Origin: Solobacterium sp.
GTDB taxonomy: Bacteria; Bacillota_I; Bacilli_A; Erysipelotrichales; Erysipelotrichaceae
Assembly (NCBI GenBank): GCA_017539385.1
Contig: JAFYHC010000018.1
Span: forward strand, 1 to 37,599
DNA: 37,599 nt
Direction of reading: 5' to 3'
In this document: in pieces, positions 1 to 7,474 of the stretch
Layout: the number at the start of each line of letters is the position of its first letter
How positions within the stretch are numbered: position 1 is the stretch's first letter
Translations under genes and position numbers: made by a program
Notes under the pieces: model-generated
Told to the model about the DNA's origin: nothing
The model's input: only the letters and a program-made list of their open reading frames with translations
Databases searched by the model: none

Positions 1-1311
1 AACCTGCGTGCAGATATGAAGAATAAGCCTGCACCGTTACTGAATCCGGGTACCGGAAAGCCAATGACAGCCGAAGAGCTTGGCGGTGTCTTCTGCGCTG
101 ACCTGGTTGCACAGGAACTGGATGATACAACTGCACAGATCGAGATCCCGGATGAGATCCGCAATTTCTATAAGATGTACCGTCCGTCCCCGTTGGTGCG
201 TGCATACTGTCTGGAAGAAAAACTGCAGACACCGGCAAAGATCTATTACAAGTTTGAAGGCAATAACACATCCGGAAGCCACAAGTTGAATTCCGCGATC
301 GCACAGGCATATTACGCAAAGAAGCAGGGACTCAAAGGCGTTACTACCGAGACCGGTGCCGGTCAGTGGGGTACTGCTCTGTCCATGGCATGCGCATATC
401 TGGGACTGGACTGCAAAGTATACATGGTCAAGATCTCCTATGAGCAGAAGCCGTTCCGCCGCGAGGTCATGCGTACCTATGGCGCAACAGTTACACCATC
501 CCCGTCGATGACGACTGAAGTCGGCAAGAAGATCCTGGCAGAACATCCGGGAACGACTGGGAGTCTGGGATGTGCGATTTCCGAAGCAGTAGAAGATGCT
601 GTTACACATGAAGGCTACCGGTATGTACTGGGAAGCGTATTGAACCAGGTGCTCCTGCACCAGTCTGTCATTGGTCTTGAGACCAAGGCTGCTCTGGATA
701 AATACAATATTGAACCGGATATCATCATTGGATGTGCCGGCGGCGGTTCCAACCTTGGCGGTCTGATTGCTCCGTTTATGGGTGAAAAGCTGCGCGGAGA
801 GAAAGATTACCGCATCATTGCCGTAGAACCGGCATCCTGCCCGAGCTTCACCCGCGGTGTATTTGCCTATGATTTCTGCGACACCGGTATGATCTGCCCA
901 TTGGCAAAGATGTATACGATCGGTTCCAGCTATATCCCGGCTCCGAACCACGCCGGCGGACTGCGCTTCCATGGCATGAGCCCGGTTCTTTCCCAGCTGT
1001 ATCATGACGGCTATATGGAAGCTGTATCGGTCAAGCAGACAGACGTCTTCGAAGCAGCAGAATACTTCGCACGCTGCGAAGGAATTCTCCCGGCACCGGA
1101 AAGCTCCCATGCCATCAGGGCAGCGATCGATGAAGCGCTCAAATGCAAAGAAACCGGCGAAGAGAAGACAATTGTCTTCGGCCTCACCGGTACCGGCTAC
1201 TTCGATATGGTTGCGTATGAGAAGTTCCATGACGGCGATATGACCAACTATATCCCGACAGACGAAGAACTGGCAGAATCCATTGCCCGTCTTCCGAAGC
1301 TGCCTGAATAA
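1..1311 (+). CDS. trpB: Tryptophan synthase beta chain, type 2 (TrpB2-like), 5' partial
   Basis: PLP-dependent enzyme that joins indole and serine to give tryptophan, or a TrpB2-like relative acting on free indole. Counting from the Met at base 16, the PLP lysine is K90 in SGSHKLN, ETGAGQWG is at 112-119 and the phosphate-binding GGGSN loop is at 242-246. The reading frame stays open upstream of that Met (N-L-R-A-D), and the family normally has an N-terminal extension, so the true start lies before the window. No trpA or other trp gene follows: the next gene is convergent and a terminator closes this one. That fits a stand-alone TrpB2 salvage role better than a trp operon, although upstream genes are not visible. 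Family assignment is firm; physiological role is inferred. Confidence 0.93.
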   Translation, partial: NLRADMKNKPAPLLNPGTGKPMTAEELGGVFCADLVAQELDDTTAQIEIPDEIRNFYKMYRPSPLVRAYCLEEKLQTPAKIYYKFEGNNTSGSHKLNSAIAQAYYAKKQGLKGVTTETGAGQWGTALSMACAYLGLDCKVYMVKISYEQKPFRREVMRTYGATVTPSPSMTTEVGKKILAEHPGTTGSLGCAISEAVEDAVTHEGYRYVLGSVLNQVLLHQSVIGLETKAALDKYNIEPDIIIGCAGGGSNLGGLIAPFMGEKLRGEKDYRIIAVEPASCPSFTRGVFAYDFCDTGMICPLAKMYTIGSSYIPAPNHAGGLRFHGMSPVLSQLYHDGYMEAVSVKQTDVFEAAEYFARCEGILPAPESSHAIRAAIDEALKCKETGEEKTIVFGLTGTGYFDMVAYEKFHDGDMTNYIPTDEELAESIARLPKLPE

Positions 1312-1324
1312 GACTCCCCCGGAG

Positions 1325-2260
1325 TTACTGCAGGAACATGAATTCCTGCAGTTTTTTTTCGATCAGCGGGTCATCGGCAGGAATGGACTGAATATCGTAA
1401 TACTCAGGAGAAATAGTGCTTTCCTGGATCCTGCTGCGGTATTCCGAAGGAAGTATCATAAGCATTTCCCGGAAGCGGGTATTAAAGGATTTCAGGTCAG
1501 AAAACCCATTGTTTAACGCGATCTCGGTAAGAGAACGGTCCGTTGTAAGCAGGTCCCGTATTGCTTTCTGCAGACGCAGACGCATCAGATAATCATAGAA
1601 GCGGATGCCGAGACACTGATGGAACAGGGTGGAAAGATACGTGCGGTTATACCCGGTCAGAGCAGCGATATCCTGCAGACTGATCTTTTCACTGTAATGA
1701 TCTTCCAGATAGTCCAATACTGTCAGGATGATCTTCTGTGTCTCTTCATCCGTCTCCTGCACGGCATTGTCATCTTCTGCTGCGAATTCCCTGCACAATG
1801 TGCCGATCAGCAGCTGCAGCGATGCTTTTGCCATGGATGGAGCGAAGACATCGTTCTGGTTCAGATAGTACAGGATCTGTGCGGCATACATGCGGATCTT
1901 CCTGTATACCGGTGTATTGCGCGTAGAAGCATCTGTGAGGCAGGAAGGGATGGTAAGACGGCTGCCTTTGTGCGTGAAAGGCTTTAGTGCACTGACTGGG
2001 AAATGCAGGACAAATGCAATGGTTCCCTCCGGATCGCAATAAGACGCATGGCCTACGTTTGGATTGACCAGTACAACATCGTTTTCTTCCAGATCATACA
2101 GAGCGCTGCCCTGATAAAAGTGCTGGCGGCCATACAGCAGAATATTCAGTTCAAAATCATCAGAGTGCCAGTGATAGCGGAAATTTGTTACCTGATGCAC
2201 ATAGCAGTCCGTATACAGACCTTCATCGGGCCATTCCGCTTTATATTTGTATTCCGCCAT
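1325..2260 (-). CDS. AraC-family transcriptional regulator
   Basis: A 311-residue regulator with an N-terminal cupin-like sensor (HWHSDDFELNILLYG near residues 31-45, then a NPNVGHASY segment) and a C-terminal AraC double helix-turn-helix from about residue 195 (ISLQDIAALTGYNRTYLSTLF, then SLTEIALNNGFSDLKSFNTRF). The start is supported by AAAGGGG a few bases upstream of the ATG. It is divergent from the permease/hydrolase/dehydratase operon at 2565-5900, so it most likely controls that operon. A 14-bp sequence just upstream of its ribosome site recurs in inverted orientation nearer the permease, which suggests autoregulation as well. The effector is unknown; a sugar acid is plausible from the neighbours. 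Confidence 0.92.
   Translation of the reverse strand: MAEYKYKAEWPDEGLYTDCYVHQVTNFRYHWHSDDFELNILLYGRQHFYQGSALYDLEENDVVLVNPNVGHASYCDPEGTIAFVLHFPVSALKPFTHKGSRLTIPSCLTDASTRNTPVYRKIRMYAAQILYYLNQNDVFAPSMAKASLQLLIGTLCREFAAEDDNAVQETDEETQKIILTVLDYLEDHYSEKISLQDIAALTGYNRTYLSTLFHQCLGIRFYDYLMRLRLQKAIRDLLTTDRSLTEIALNNGFSDLKSFNTRFREMLMILPSEYRSRIQESTISPEYYDIQSIPADDPLIEKKLQEFMFLQ
1327..1359 (+). terminator. Rho-independent terminator of trpB2, inside the araC 3' end
   Basis: A perfect 10-bp stem (ACTGCAGGAA / TTCCTGCAGT) with a 6-nt loop is followed by eight T residues. It overlaps the last codons and the stop (TTA at 1325-1327 on this strand) of the convergent AraC-family gene, so the same bases code for that protein's C-terminus and terminate the trpB2 transcript. 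Confidence 0.85.
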
Positions 2261-2272
2261 ATATACCCCTTT

Positions 2273-2410
2273 CCAAACATTTTCCCTGTTCCGATTCTTT
2301 GGACGAATGATTGGCTGAAACTGGCAGATATTCGTTATTTCTGCCTGTTTTTTTGTTTTTCTATTAAATAAGTATCATAAAAATGAAGAATACGAAGGGA
2401 AAATGTTTGG
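2273..2410. promoter_or_regulatory. Long-spaced 14-bp inverted repeat, probable AraC operator pair
   Basis: CCAAACATTTTCCC at 2273-2286 is the exact reverse complement of GGGAAAATGTTTGG at 2397-2410; the centres are 124 bp apart. The proximal copy directly precedes the araC ribosome binding site and the distal copy faces the permease operon. A pair of identical oppositely oriented sites in a divergent AraC intergenic region suggests operators, possibly bridged by DNA looping. The arrangement is seen in the sequence; the protein that binds is inferred. The rest of the 304-bp gap is AT-rich, with a cre-like site at 2463-2476. Confidence 0.65.
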
Positions 2411-2462
2411 ATGATTTCCGCAGCTTCTTCCTGTACTAGTTTTCTTTTCTGGACAGAGTGCC

Positions 2463-2476
2463 TGCAAGCGCTTACA
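2463..2476 (+). promoter_or_regulatory. cre-like site (CcpA) upstream of the permease operon
   Basis: TGCAAGCGCTTACA fits the catabolite-responsive element pattern TGWAANCGNTNWCA at all but one position. It lies about 90 bp before the permease start codon, so carbon-catabolite control of the permease operon is likely. CcpA itself is not in the window. Confidence 0.6.
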
Positions 2477-2564
2477 GAATTTGCCCGAAGATTTCCGTCG
2501 CAGACACTTTTTCTTTTCCGTATTGTATGGATGGTTAAAGATCGGATGTGAAAGGAGAAAAAAT

Positions 2565-3851
2565 ATGAACACACAGTTACTGATCTGTCTTATTATTTTC
2601 GTGGCAACACTTGTCAGCTTCTTACTGAATAAGATCCCGATGTGGCTGACATCGATGATCTCTCTGGCTGCTTTATTTATTACAAACTGCATTGACGCAA
2701 ATGGTGCATTATCCGGTTTCGCCAATACAAATACGATCCTGATGGCTACAATGTTCGTTGTCGCAGCCGGATTCCGCCGCACTACACTGGTCGATTCCAT
2801 GTGCAATGGCATCCTGAAACTGACAAAGGGTTCCTTCAAAATGGCATTCCTGGGATATCTGATCCTGACAGCACTTCTGTCCAACTTCATCGCCAGTCCG
2901 ATGGTCGTCTATGCGATCGTTTCCCCGCTGGTATGTGCATTGTGCGACAAGGCAAATGTTTCCCGCTCCCTGTATATTTTCCCACTCATGGTCACAGCAA
3001 TCGCTACCTGCGGCATCCTGCCGGGACCGACAGCCATTCAGATGAGCGGTCAGTTTACCGGCTTCATGGAAACCTATGGATTTGAAGGCATGTCCTTTAC
3101 ACCGACGAATTTCTTCCTTGGTGAATGGCCTGTCATCCCGGTCGTGATCGCATGGGCCATGTTATTAAGCGGAAAGTTCCTGCCGGCATCCACAAACGTT
3201 GAATTATCCGAAAAGAAAGCAGCTTCCACCGCATCCCAGCTGTCCCCGCTGTCCAACACAGCAGGCATTATCATCTTCTTTGCAACGATCGTGATTCTGA
3301 TCTTCTCTGCACAGCTCAAACTGCAGACATGGTGGGTTGCTCTGGTTGGTTCCCTGTGCATGGTTCTGTTCAAAGTTGTGGATCAGAAGAATGCACTGCG
3401 TGATATCCCGTGGGATATGATCCTTCTGTATGTCGGTGCACTGGGTCTTGGTACAGCTCTGACAAATACCGGAGCTGGTGAACTGATCGGTAATGCACTG
3501 GCAAACGCAGTCGGCGGCACACATAATAATTACATCCTCGGTGCACTGTTCTTCATCATCCCGTTCTTAATGACACAGGTCATGCTGAACAGAGCAGTAT
3601 CTGCAGTCTTCGTACCGATCTGTCTGCTGACATGCAGTGCACTTGGTGCAAATCCGATCGGCCTGATCATGCTGGTCAATGCCGGAAGTCTTACTGCCTT
3701 CATGACACCGATGGCAACACCGGCTGTACCAATGGCAATGGGAGACGGCGGCTATGAGCTCAAAGACCTGCTCAAAGGCGGCTGGCTGATCTCTGTACTG
3801 CTCTCAGTCGTATATATCTTCTACACAATGACAATTTTCCCGGCATTCTGA
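2565..3851 (+). CDS. SLC13/DASS-type anion permease (ArsB/NhaD superfamily)
   Basis: A 428-residue integral membrane protein with about 11 hydrophobic segments. The start is set by AAAGGAG just before the ATG; reading further upstream would add an improbable charged extension. The two half-repeats typical of the superfamily are visible: LSNFIASPMVVYAI near residue 105 with a following TCGILPGPTA, and QVMLNRAVSAVFVPI near 345 followed by GSLTAFMTPMATPAV. Related carriers move dicarboxylates, citrate, sulfate or sugar acids with cations. It is the first gene of a three-gene operon with a hydrolase (2 nt downstream) and an enolase-superfamily dehydratase, so a carboxylated sugar or lactone is the likely cargo. 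The substrate cannot be read from the sequence. Confidence 0.88.
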   Translation: MNTQLLICLIIFVATLVSFLLNKIPMWLTSMISLAALFITNCIDANGALSGFANTNTILMATMFVVAAGFRRTTLVDSMCNGILKLTKGSFKMAFLGYLILTALLSNFIASPMVVYAIVSPLVCALCDKANVSRSLYIFPLMVTAIATCGILPGPTAIQMSGQFTGFMETYGFEGMSFTPTNFFLGEWPVIPVVIAWAMLLSGKFLPASTNVELSEKKAASTASQLSPLSNTAGIIIFFATIVILIFSAQLKLQTWWVALVGSLCMVLFKVVDQKNALRDIPWDMILLYVGALGLGTALTNTGAGELIGNALANAVGGTHNNYILGALFFIIPFLMTQVMLNRAVSAVFVPICLLTCSALGANPIGLIMLVNAGSLTAFMTPMATPAVPMAMGDGGYELKDLLKGGWLISVLLSVVYIFYTMTIFPAF

Positions 3852-3852
3852 T

Positions 3853-4755
3853 ATGAACAGAGAAGAAAAAATAAAACTGGCGGAAGACTGCCGCTCACGG
3901 GGAAAGTTTCCTCCCCTGGGAGAAGGTGAAATACGGATACTTCCGGTAAAAAAGACGATCCGGACAGAAGATTATGATACGGTGCTGTATTGCTTTGACG
4001 GAACAAAGAGCAGTACAGAAGGACCTCTGTTTATCAATCTGCACGGCGGCGGATTCATTAAGGGAAGAGCAGAGCGTGATACACTGTACTGCAGCTGGAT
4101 CGCAGAGACCTTCCAGGCACATGTATGGGATATCGACTATGTGCTGGCACCGGAATATCCATTCCCTGCTGCGGTATACCAGGCCTTCCACGCAATTGGC
4201 TATGCGTATGCGCATGCGGAAGAATATGGCTTTGACAAAGATCAGATCTTTGTCCTGGGACACAGCGCCGGGGGAAGTCTTGCGGCTGCCGCAATGATCC
4301 TGAATCACCATGAACCATGTTTCAAGGTAAAAGGACTTCTGCTGGATTATATTCCGGCTGATCAGAGAATCAATCCCTTTGAGAAGGTACGCATGGAAGA
4401 CCTGAAGGATGAACGGCGTATTTCCCGGGCTAAAATGGAATCGGATTATCTTACACTGTATATGGAACCGGAAGAGTGCGTGGATGAACTGGCATCTGTC
4501 ATTCTGGCAGATGATGAGACACTTGGTTCATTCCCGGAAACGCTTGTCATTACCGCCGGGCTGGATTCCCTGTGCGATGAAGGAGAACGGTTTGCCATCC
4601 GTCTTGCACAGGCCGGTACAGCCGTCACATGGAAGCGTTTCGTGAACTCCCCGCATGGATTTACGATCAACCGGAATGGTGAATGGAAAGAAGCACTGCA
4701 GCTGCACAGACGCTTTCTGGGCGGACTGCTGGATGCCAAAGGAGAAACGTTATGA
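3853..4755 (+). CDS. Alpha/beta hydrolase, HSL-type esterase (alpha/beta hydrolase fold-3)
   Basis: A 300-residue cytosolic esterase or lipase-like enzyme. The oxyanion-hole motif HGGG is at 64-67, the nucleophile S137 sits in GHSAGGS, and D237 (AGLDSLC) and H267 (SPHGF) complete the triad. This is the hormone-sensitive-lipase/acetyl-esterase arrangement. Its start codon lies one base after the permease stop, and its stop overlaps the dehydratase start (ATGA), so the three are translationally coupled; no strong independent ribosome site is seen. Given the next gene, it may remove an acyl group from, or open a lactone of, the transported acid before dehydration. That role is inference; the fold and triad are visible. 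Confidence 0.9.
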   Translation: MNREEKIKLAEDCRSRGKFPPLGEGEIRILPVKKTIRTEDYDTVLYCFDGTKSSTEGPLFINLHGGGFIKGRAERDTLYCSWIAETFQAHVWDIDYVLAPEYPFPAAVYQAFHAIGYAYAHAEEYGFDKDQIFVLGHSAGGSLAAAAMILNHHEPCFKVKGLLLDYIPADQRINPFEKVRMEDLKDERRISRAKMESDYLTLYMEPEECVDELASVILADDETLGSFPETLVITAGLDSLCDEGERFAIRLAQAGTAVTWKRFVNSPHGFTINRNGEWKEALQLHRRFLGGLLDAKGETL

Positions 4756-5900
4756 AAATTACAGATCTGAGACTTCGTTTTGCAAAGCACTACCTGTTTG
4801 TGGAAATCGATACAGATGAAGGCATCACCGGTCTGGGTGAAGCAGGAAACTGGGGGTTCCTGTCTTCTACTGCAGATGCAATTATGAAGTTCAAACCCTA
4901 TCTGATCGATAAAGACCCGTTCAATGCGGAAGATATTTTCCAGAATCTGTATCGGGCAGTCTATTTCCGCGGCTCTGTCATCATGAGCGCACTGTCTGCC
5001 ATTGATATTGCATTGTGGGATATCAAAGGCAAGAAGCTTGGTGTACCGGTGTATCAGCTGCTGGGCGGGAAGACACGCGACAAGATCCGTGTATATGCAT
5101 CTGTCATGAGCAAGACGGATGATCTGAATGAACTGGCAGAATGCTATAAAGATCTGCAGGCAAAAGGCTTCAACGCTGCCAAGATCTTTGTCAACGGACC
5201 GGTTTCCTCGCACAATAACGGCTTTGATGAATACTATTCCGGACGTGTGGAAGATGAACTGGAAAAGGTACGGGTGATCCGTGAAGCCGTCGGTCCGCAT
5301 TTCGATTTCATCCTTGAAGCACACAGAGGCATGGATGTGCCGACTGCAGTCACTTTTGGCAGAGAAGTAGAACGCTATCGTCCGATGGTCTATGAAGATC
5401 CTGTGACACCGGATAATATCGATACGATGGCACAGGTGGCTGACAAGGTAAATGTTCCGATCGCGACTGGTGAGCGCTTCACAAATATCCGTGAATTTGA
5501 AATGTTAATGGACAGGACTGCGGTACGCTATGTACGTCCGGATGTCTGTGCTGTCGGAGGCATTACTGCCACAAAGAAGATCGCAGCAATGGCAGAAGCA
5601 CACGATGTACTGCTGATCCCGCATAATCCGCTTGGTCCGGTATCGACAGCCGCATGTCTGCAGATCTGTGCATGCATTCCCAATCTTGGCATACAGGAAC
5701 TGCCAGGCTTCTGCCTGAATGGCGCCGAAGATGCCATGGTCAAGGAACCGCTTCACTTCAAAGACGGATACATGTTCATTCCGGAGGCCCCCGGCATTGG
5801 CGTAGAACTGGCGGATGATGCAGAAGAACGTTATCCTGCAAATGAACGCGGATCCAACATTGCCAAGCGCAATTATGACGGATCGGTCAAAGACTGGTAA
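4752..5900 (+). CDS. Enolase-superfamily dehydratase, galactonate dehydratase-like
   Basis: A 382-residue member of the mandelate racemase/muconate lactonizing group. The metal ligands appear as E189, E215 and E241 with the family's 26-residue spacing, plus H191 and H291. This matches, with a constant offset of six, the D183/H185/E209/E235/H285 set known for D-galactonate dehydratase, with Asp replaced by Glu at the first ligand. The active-site segment PHNPLGP and the ATGER strand are typical. The start is the ATG overlapping the hydrolase stop; an upstream in-frame Met would run through hydrolase coding sequence without a ribosome site. It probably dehydrates an aldonic acid to a 2-keto-3-deoxy acid. 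No matching kinase or aldolase is in the window. The exact sugar acid is uncertain. Confidence 0.9.
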   Translation: MKITDLRLRFAKHYLFVEIDTDEGITGLGEAGNWGFLSSTADAIMKFKPYLIDKDPFNAEDIFQNLYRAVYFRGSVIMSALSAIDIALWDIKGKKLGVPVYQLLGGKTRDKIRVYASVMSKTDDLNELAECYKDLQAKGFNAAKIFVNGPVSSHNNGFDEYYSGRVEDELEKVRVIREAVGPHFDFILEAHRGMDVPTAVTFGREVERYRPMVYEDPVTPDNIDTMAQVADKVNVPIATGERFTNIREFEMLMDRTAVRYVRPDVCAVGGITATKKIAAMAEAHDVLLIPHNPLGPVSTAACLQICACIPNLGIQELPGFCLNGAEDAMVKEPLHFKDGYMFIPEAPGIGVELADDAEERYPANERGSNIAKRNYDGSVKDW

Positions 5901-5905
5901 GATAC

Positions 5906-6034
5906 TTTGAAATAACTGCAGTTTTTCAATCGATAAAGTTTGAAAAAACTGCAGTTTTTGTGTTCGATAACTTTGAAATAACTGCATATTTCCGGTAAAA
6001 TAAGTTTGAAATAATTGCATCGGAGATAAATATG
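5906..6034 (+). repeat. Four tandem 33-bp repeats upstream of the ATPase
   Basis: Units begin with TTTGAAA at 5906, 5939, 5972 and 6005, exactly 33 bp apart. Each carries TTTGAAAWAAYTGCA; the remainder of the unit diverges, and the fourth merges into the ribosome site and start codon of the ATPase gene. The regular spacing, close to three helical turns, looks like an array of protein-binding sites controlling the ATPase. It is too short and its spacers too similar to be a CRISPR array. Confidence 0.8.
5914..5959 (+). terminator. Hairpin with T-run after the dehydratase operon
   Basis: AACTGCAGTTTTTCAA (5914-5929) pairs with 5940-5956 with a single bulged A, leaving a 10-nt loop, and is followed by a short T-run. 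It ends the permease operon. The two stem arms belong to the first two units of the 33-bp repeat series described separately. Confidence 0.65.
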
Positions 6035-7378
6035 AGTGCAGAAATATATCACAGAAAAGTATATGACAGGTTATTGGAGTGGAAAAAGACATATGGCGGT
6101 TCATATGCCGCTCTGATTCAGGGGGCTCGCCGTGTCGGCAAAAGCACTGTAGCAGAAGAATTTGCCCGTAATGAGTACAAATCATATATAAAGATTGATT
6201 TTGCAAATATAACGGAAGAAATGCTCGATGTGTTTCGCGTTATATCGGATCTGGATCTGTTTTTTCTTCGCCTGCAGGCAGAGACCGGTGTCACTCTATA
6301 TGAAAGACAATCTGTATTGATTTTTGATGAGATTCAGCTGTACCCGAAAGCAAGACAGGCAATTAAGTATCTTGTGGCAGACAATAGATATGATTACATT
6401 GAGACAGGATCGCTGATTTCAATTCGTAAAAACGTCAAGGGAATTGTAATACCTTCAGAAGAATATCGTATTGATATGTATCCGATGGATTATGAAGAGT
6501 TTATGTGGGCATGTGGAAACACAAACATCGACGTTATTCAGAAAATGATTGAAAAAGGCTCGGCAATTGGTGATTCTACAAATCGGAAACTGATGCGTGA
6601 TTTCCGCATTTATATGGCAGTCGGCGGAATGCCGCAGGCGGTAGAAGCATATTTGCAGAAAAAGAATTTCGCAGAGATCGATGCCGTGAAACGGGGAATA
6701 CTTGAATTGTACGAAGAGGATTTTCAAAAAATTGATCCATCCGGACGGATCTCCAGAATGTTTTTATCTATTCCGTCACAGCTTGCTCTGAAAAAAAACC
6801 GGTTTGTTATCAGCCGGGCGACAGGAAAAAGAAGAACCACAAAAGATGAAGAATTGCTTTCGGACCTGATCGATTCACGTACAATACTGATCTGCCGGCA
6901 TGTCACATCGCCTGGTATCAGTCTTTCTCAGACTGCGTCTATGGATACTTTCAAACTATATCTTATGGATACCGGATTGTTTACCACACTGTTATTCAAC
7001 GATGAGAGCAAAGTATATGAGGGAATATACAGGAAATTACTGAGTGATAAATTACCGGAAAACCTTGGCTTTCTATATGAAAATGCCGCTGCACAGATTC
7101 TGGCATCATCAGGACGTAAATTGTATTATCATACATGGCCGAAGGAAAACAGCACACATTCCTATGAAATTGACTTTCTGATTCTGCACAATGCGAAACT
7201 GATTCCAATTGAGGTGAAATCTTCCACCATCCGTCCGCATGCGTCGCTGGATGAATTTGGGCGCATATACTCAAAACATGTTTTCAGAATGTGGATCGTA
7301 TCGCAGCAGGACATTGGGAAAGAATCCGAGATACGTCTTTGGCCTTTATATTGTCTGCCGGTACTTGTTAAGGAATGA
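6032..7378 (+). CDS. ATP-binding protein with C-terminal DUF4143-type nuclease-like domain
   Basis: A 448-residue protein of the common AAA-type ATPase/DUF4143 family. Walker A is GARRVGKST (31-39) and Walker B is LIFDEIQ (D99, E100). The C-terminal part carries EIDFLI and IPIEVKSS, the Asp and Glu-X-Lys pattern of a PDDEXK-like fold. The start is supported by GGAG eight bases before the ATG. Members are abundant in gut bacteria and often sit alone with variable neighbours; their biochemical role is not established. Base composition is AT-richer than the flanking metabolic genes, which suggests separate acquisition. It has no obvious functional link with the dehydratase operon upstream. The array of 33-bp repeats immediately 5' probably regulates it. 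Confidence 0.9.
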   Translation: MSAEIYHRKVYDRLLEWKKTYGGSYAALIQGARRVGKSTVAEEFARNEYKSYIKIDFANITEEMLDVFRVISDLDLFFLRLQAETGVTLYERQSVLIFDEIQLYPKARQAIKYLVADNRYDYIETGSLISIRKNVKGIVIPSEEYRIDMYPMDYEEFMWACGNTNIDVIQKMIEKGSAIGDSTNRKLMRDFRIYMAVGGMPQAVEAYLQKKNFAEIDAVKRGILELYEEDFQKIDPSGRISRMFLSIPSQLALKKNRFVISRATGKRRTTKDEELLSDLIDSRTILICRHVTSPGISLSQTASMDTFKLYLMDTGLFTTLLFNDESKVYEGIYRKLLSDKLPENLGFLYENAAAQILASSGRKLYYHTWPKENSTHSYEIDFLILHNAKLIPIEVKSSTIRPHASLDEFGRIYSKHVFRMWIVSQQDIGKESEIRLWPLYCLPVLVKE

Positions 7379-7428
7379 TCCGTTATATTGTAACTGCAGA
7401 AGGAGTAATGAACCAATCGTAGAATAAA

Positions 7429-7456
7429 GCCGGAAGTGATAATAATCACCTCCGGC
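7429..7456. terminator. Bidirectional hairpin between convergent genes
   Basis: A 12-bp stem, GCCGGAAGTGAT with ATCACCTCCGGC (one G-T pair), closes a 4-nt loop. On the minus strand it is followed by TTTATTCT, so it best serves the lipoprotein transcript; it may also end the ATPase transcript. Confidence 0.7.
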
Positions 7457-7474
7457 TTCATGCATGTATTTGTG

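Noticed and set aside
37..1230. 397-codon open frame opposite trpB2
   Set aside because: Antisense shadow of a clear enzyme; the predicted protein is Cys/His/Ile-rich without any motif and lacks a ribosome site.
5906..6034. The 33-bp repeats as a CRISPR array, or as an 11-residue coding repeat on the minus strand
   Set aside because: Only four units, no unique spacers and no cas genes. The minus-strand frame gives MQLF-type 11-mers only because 33 is a multiple of 3, and it overlaps the dehydratase gene.
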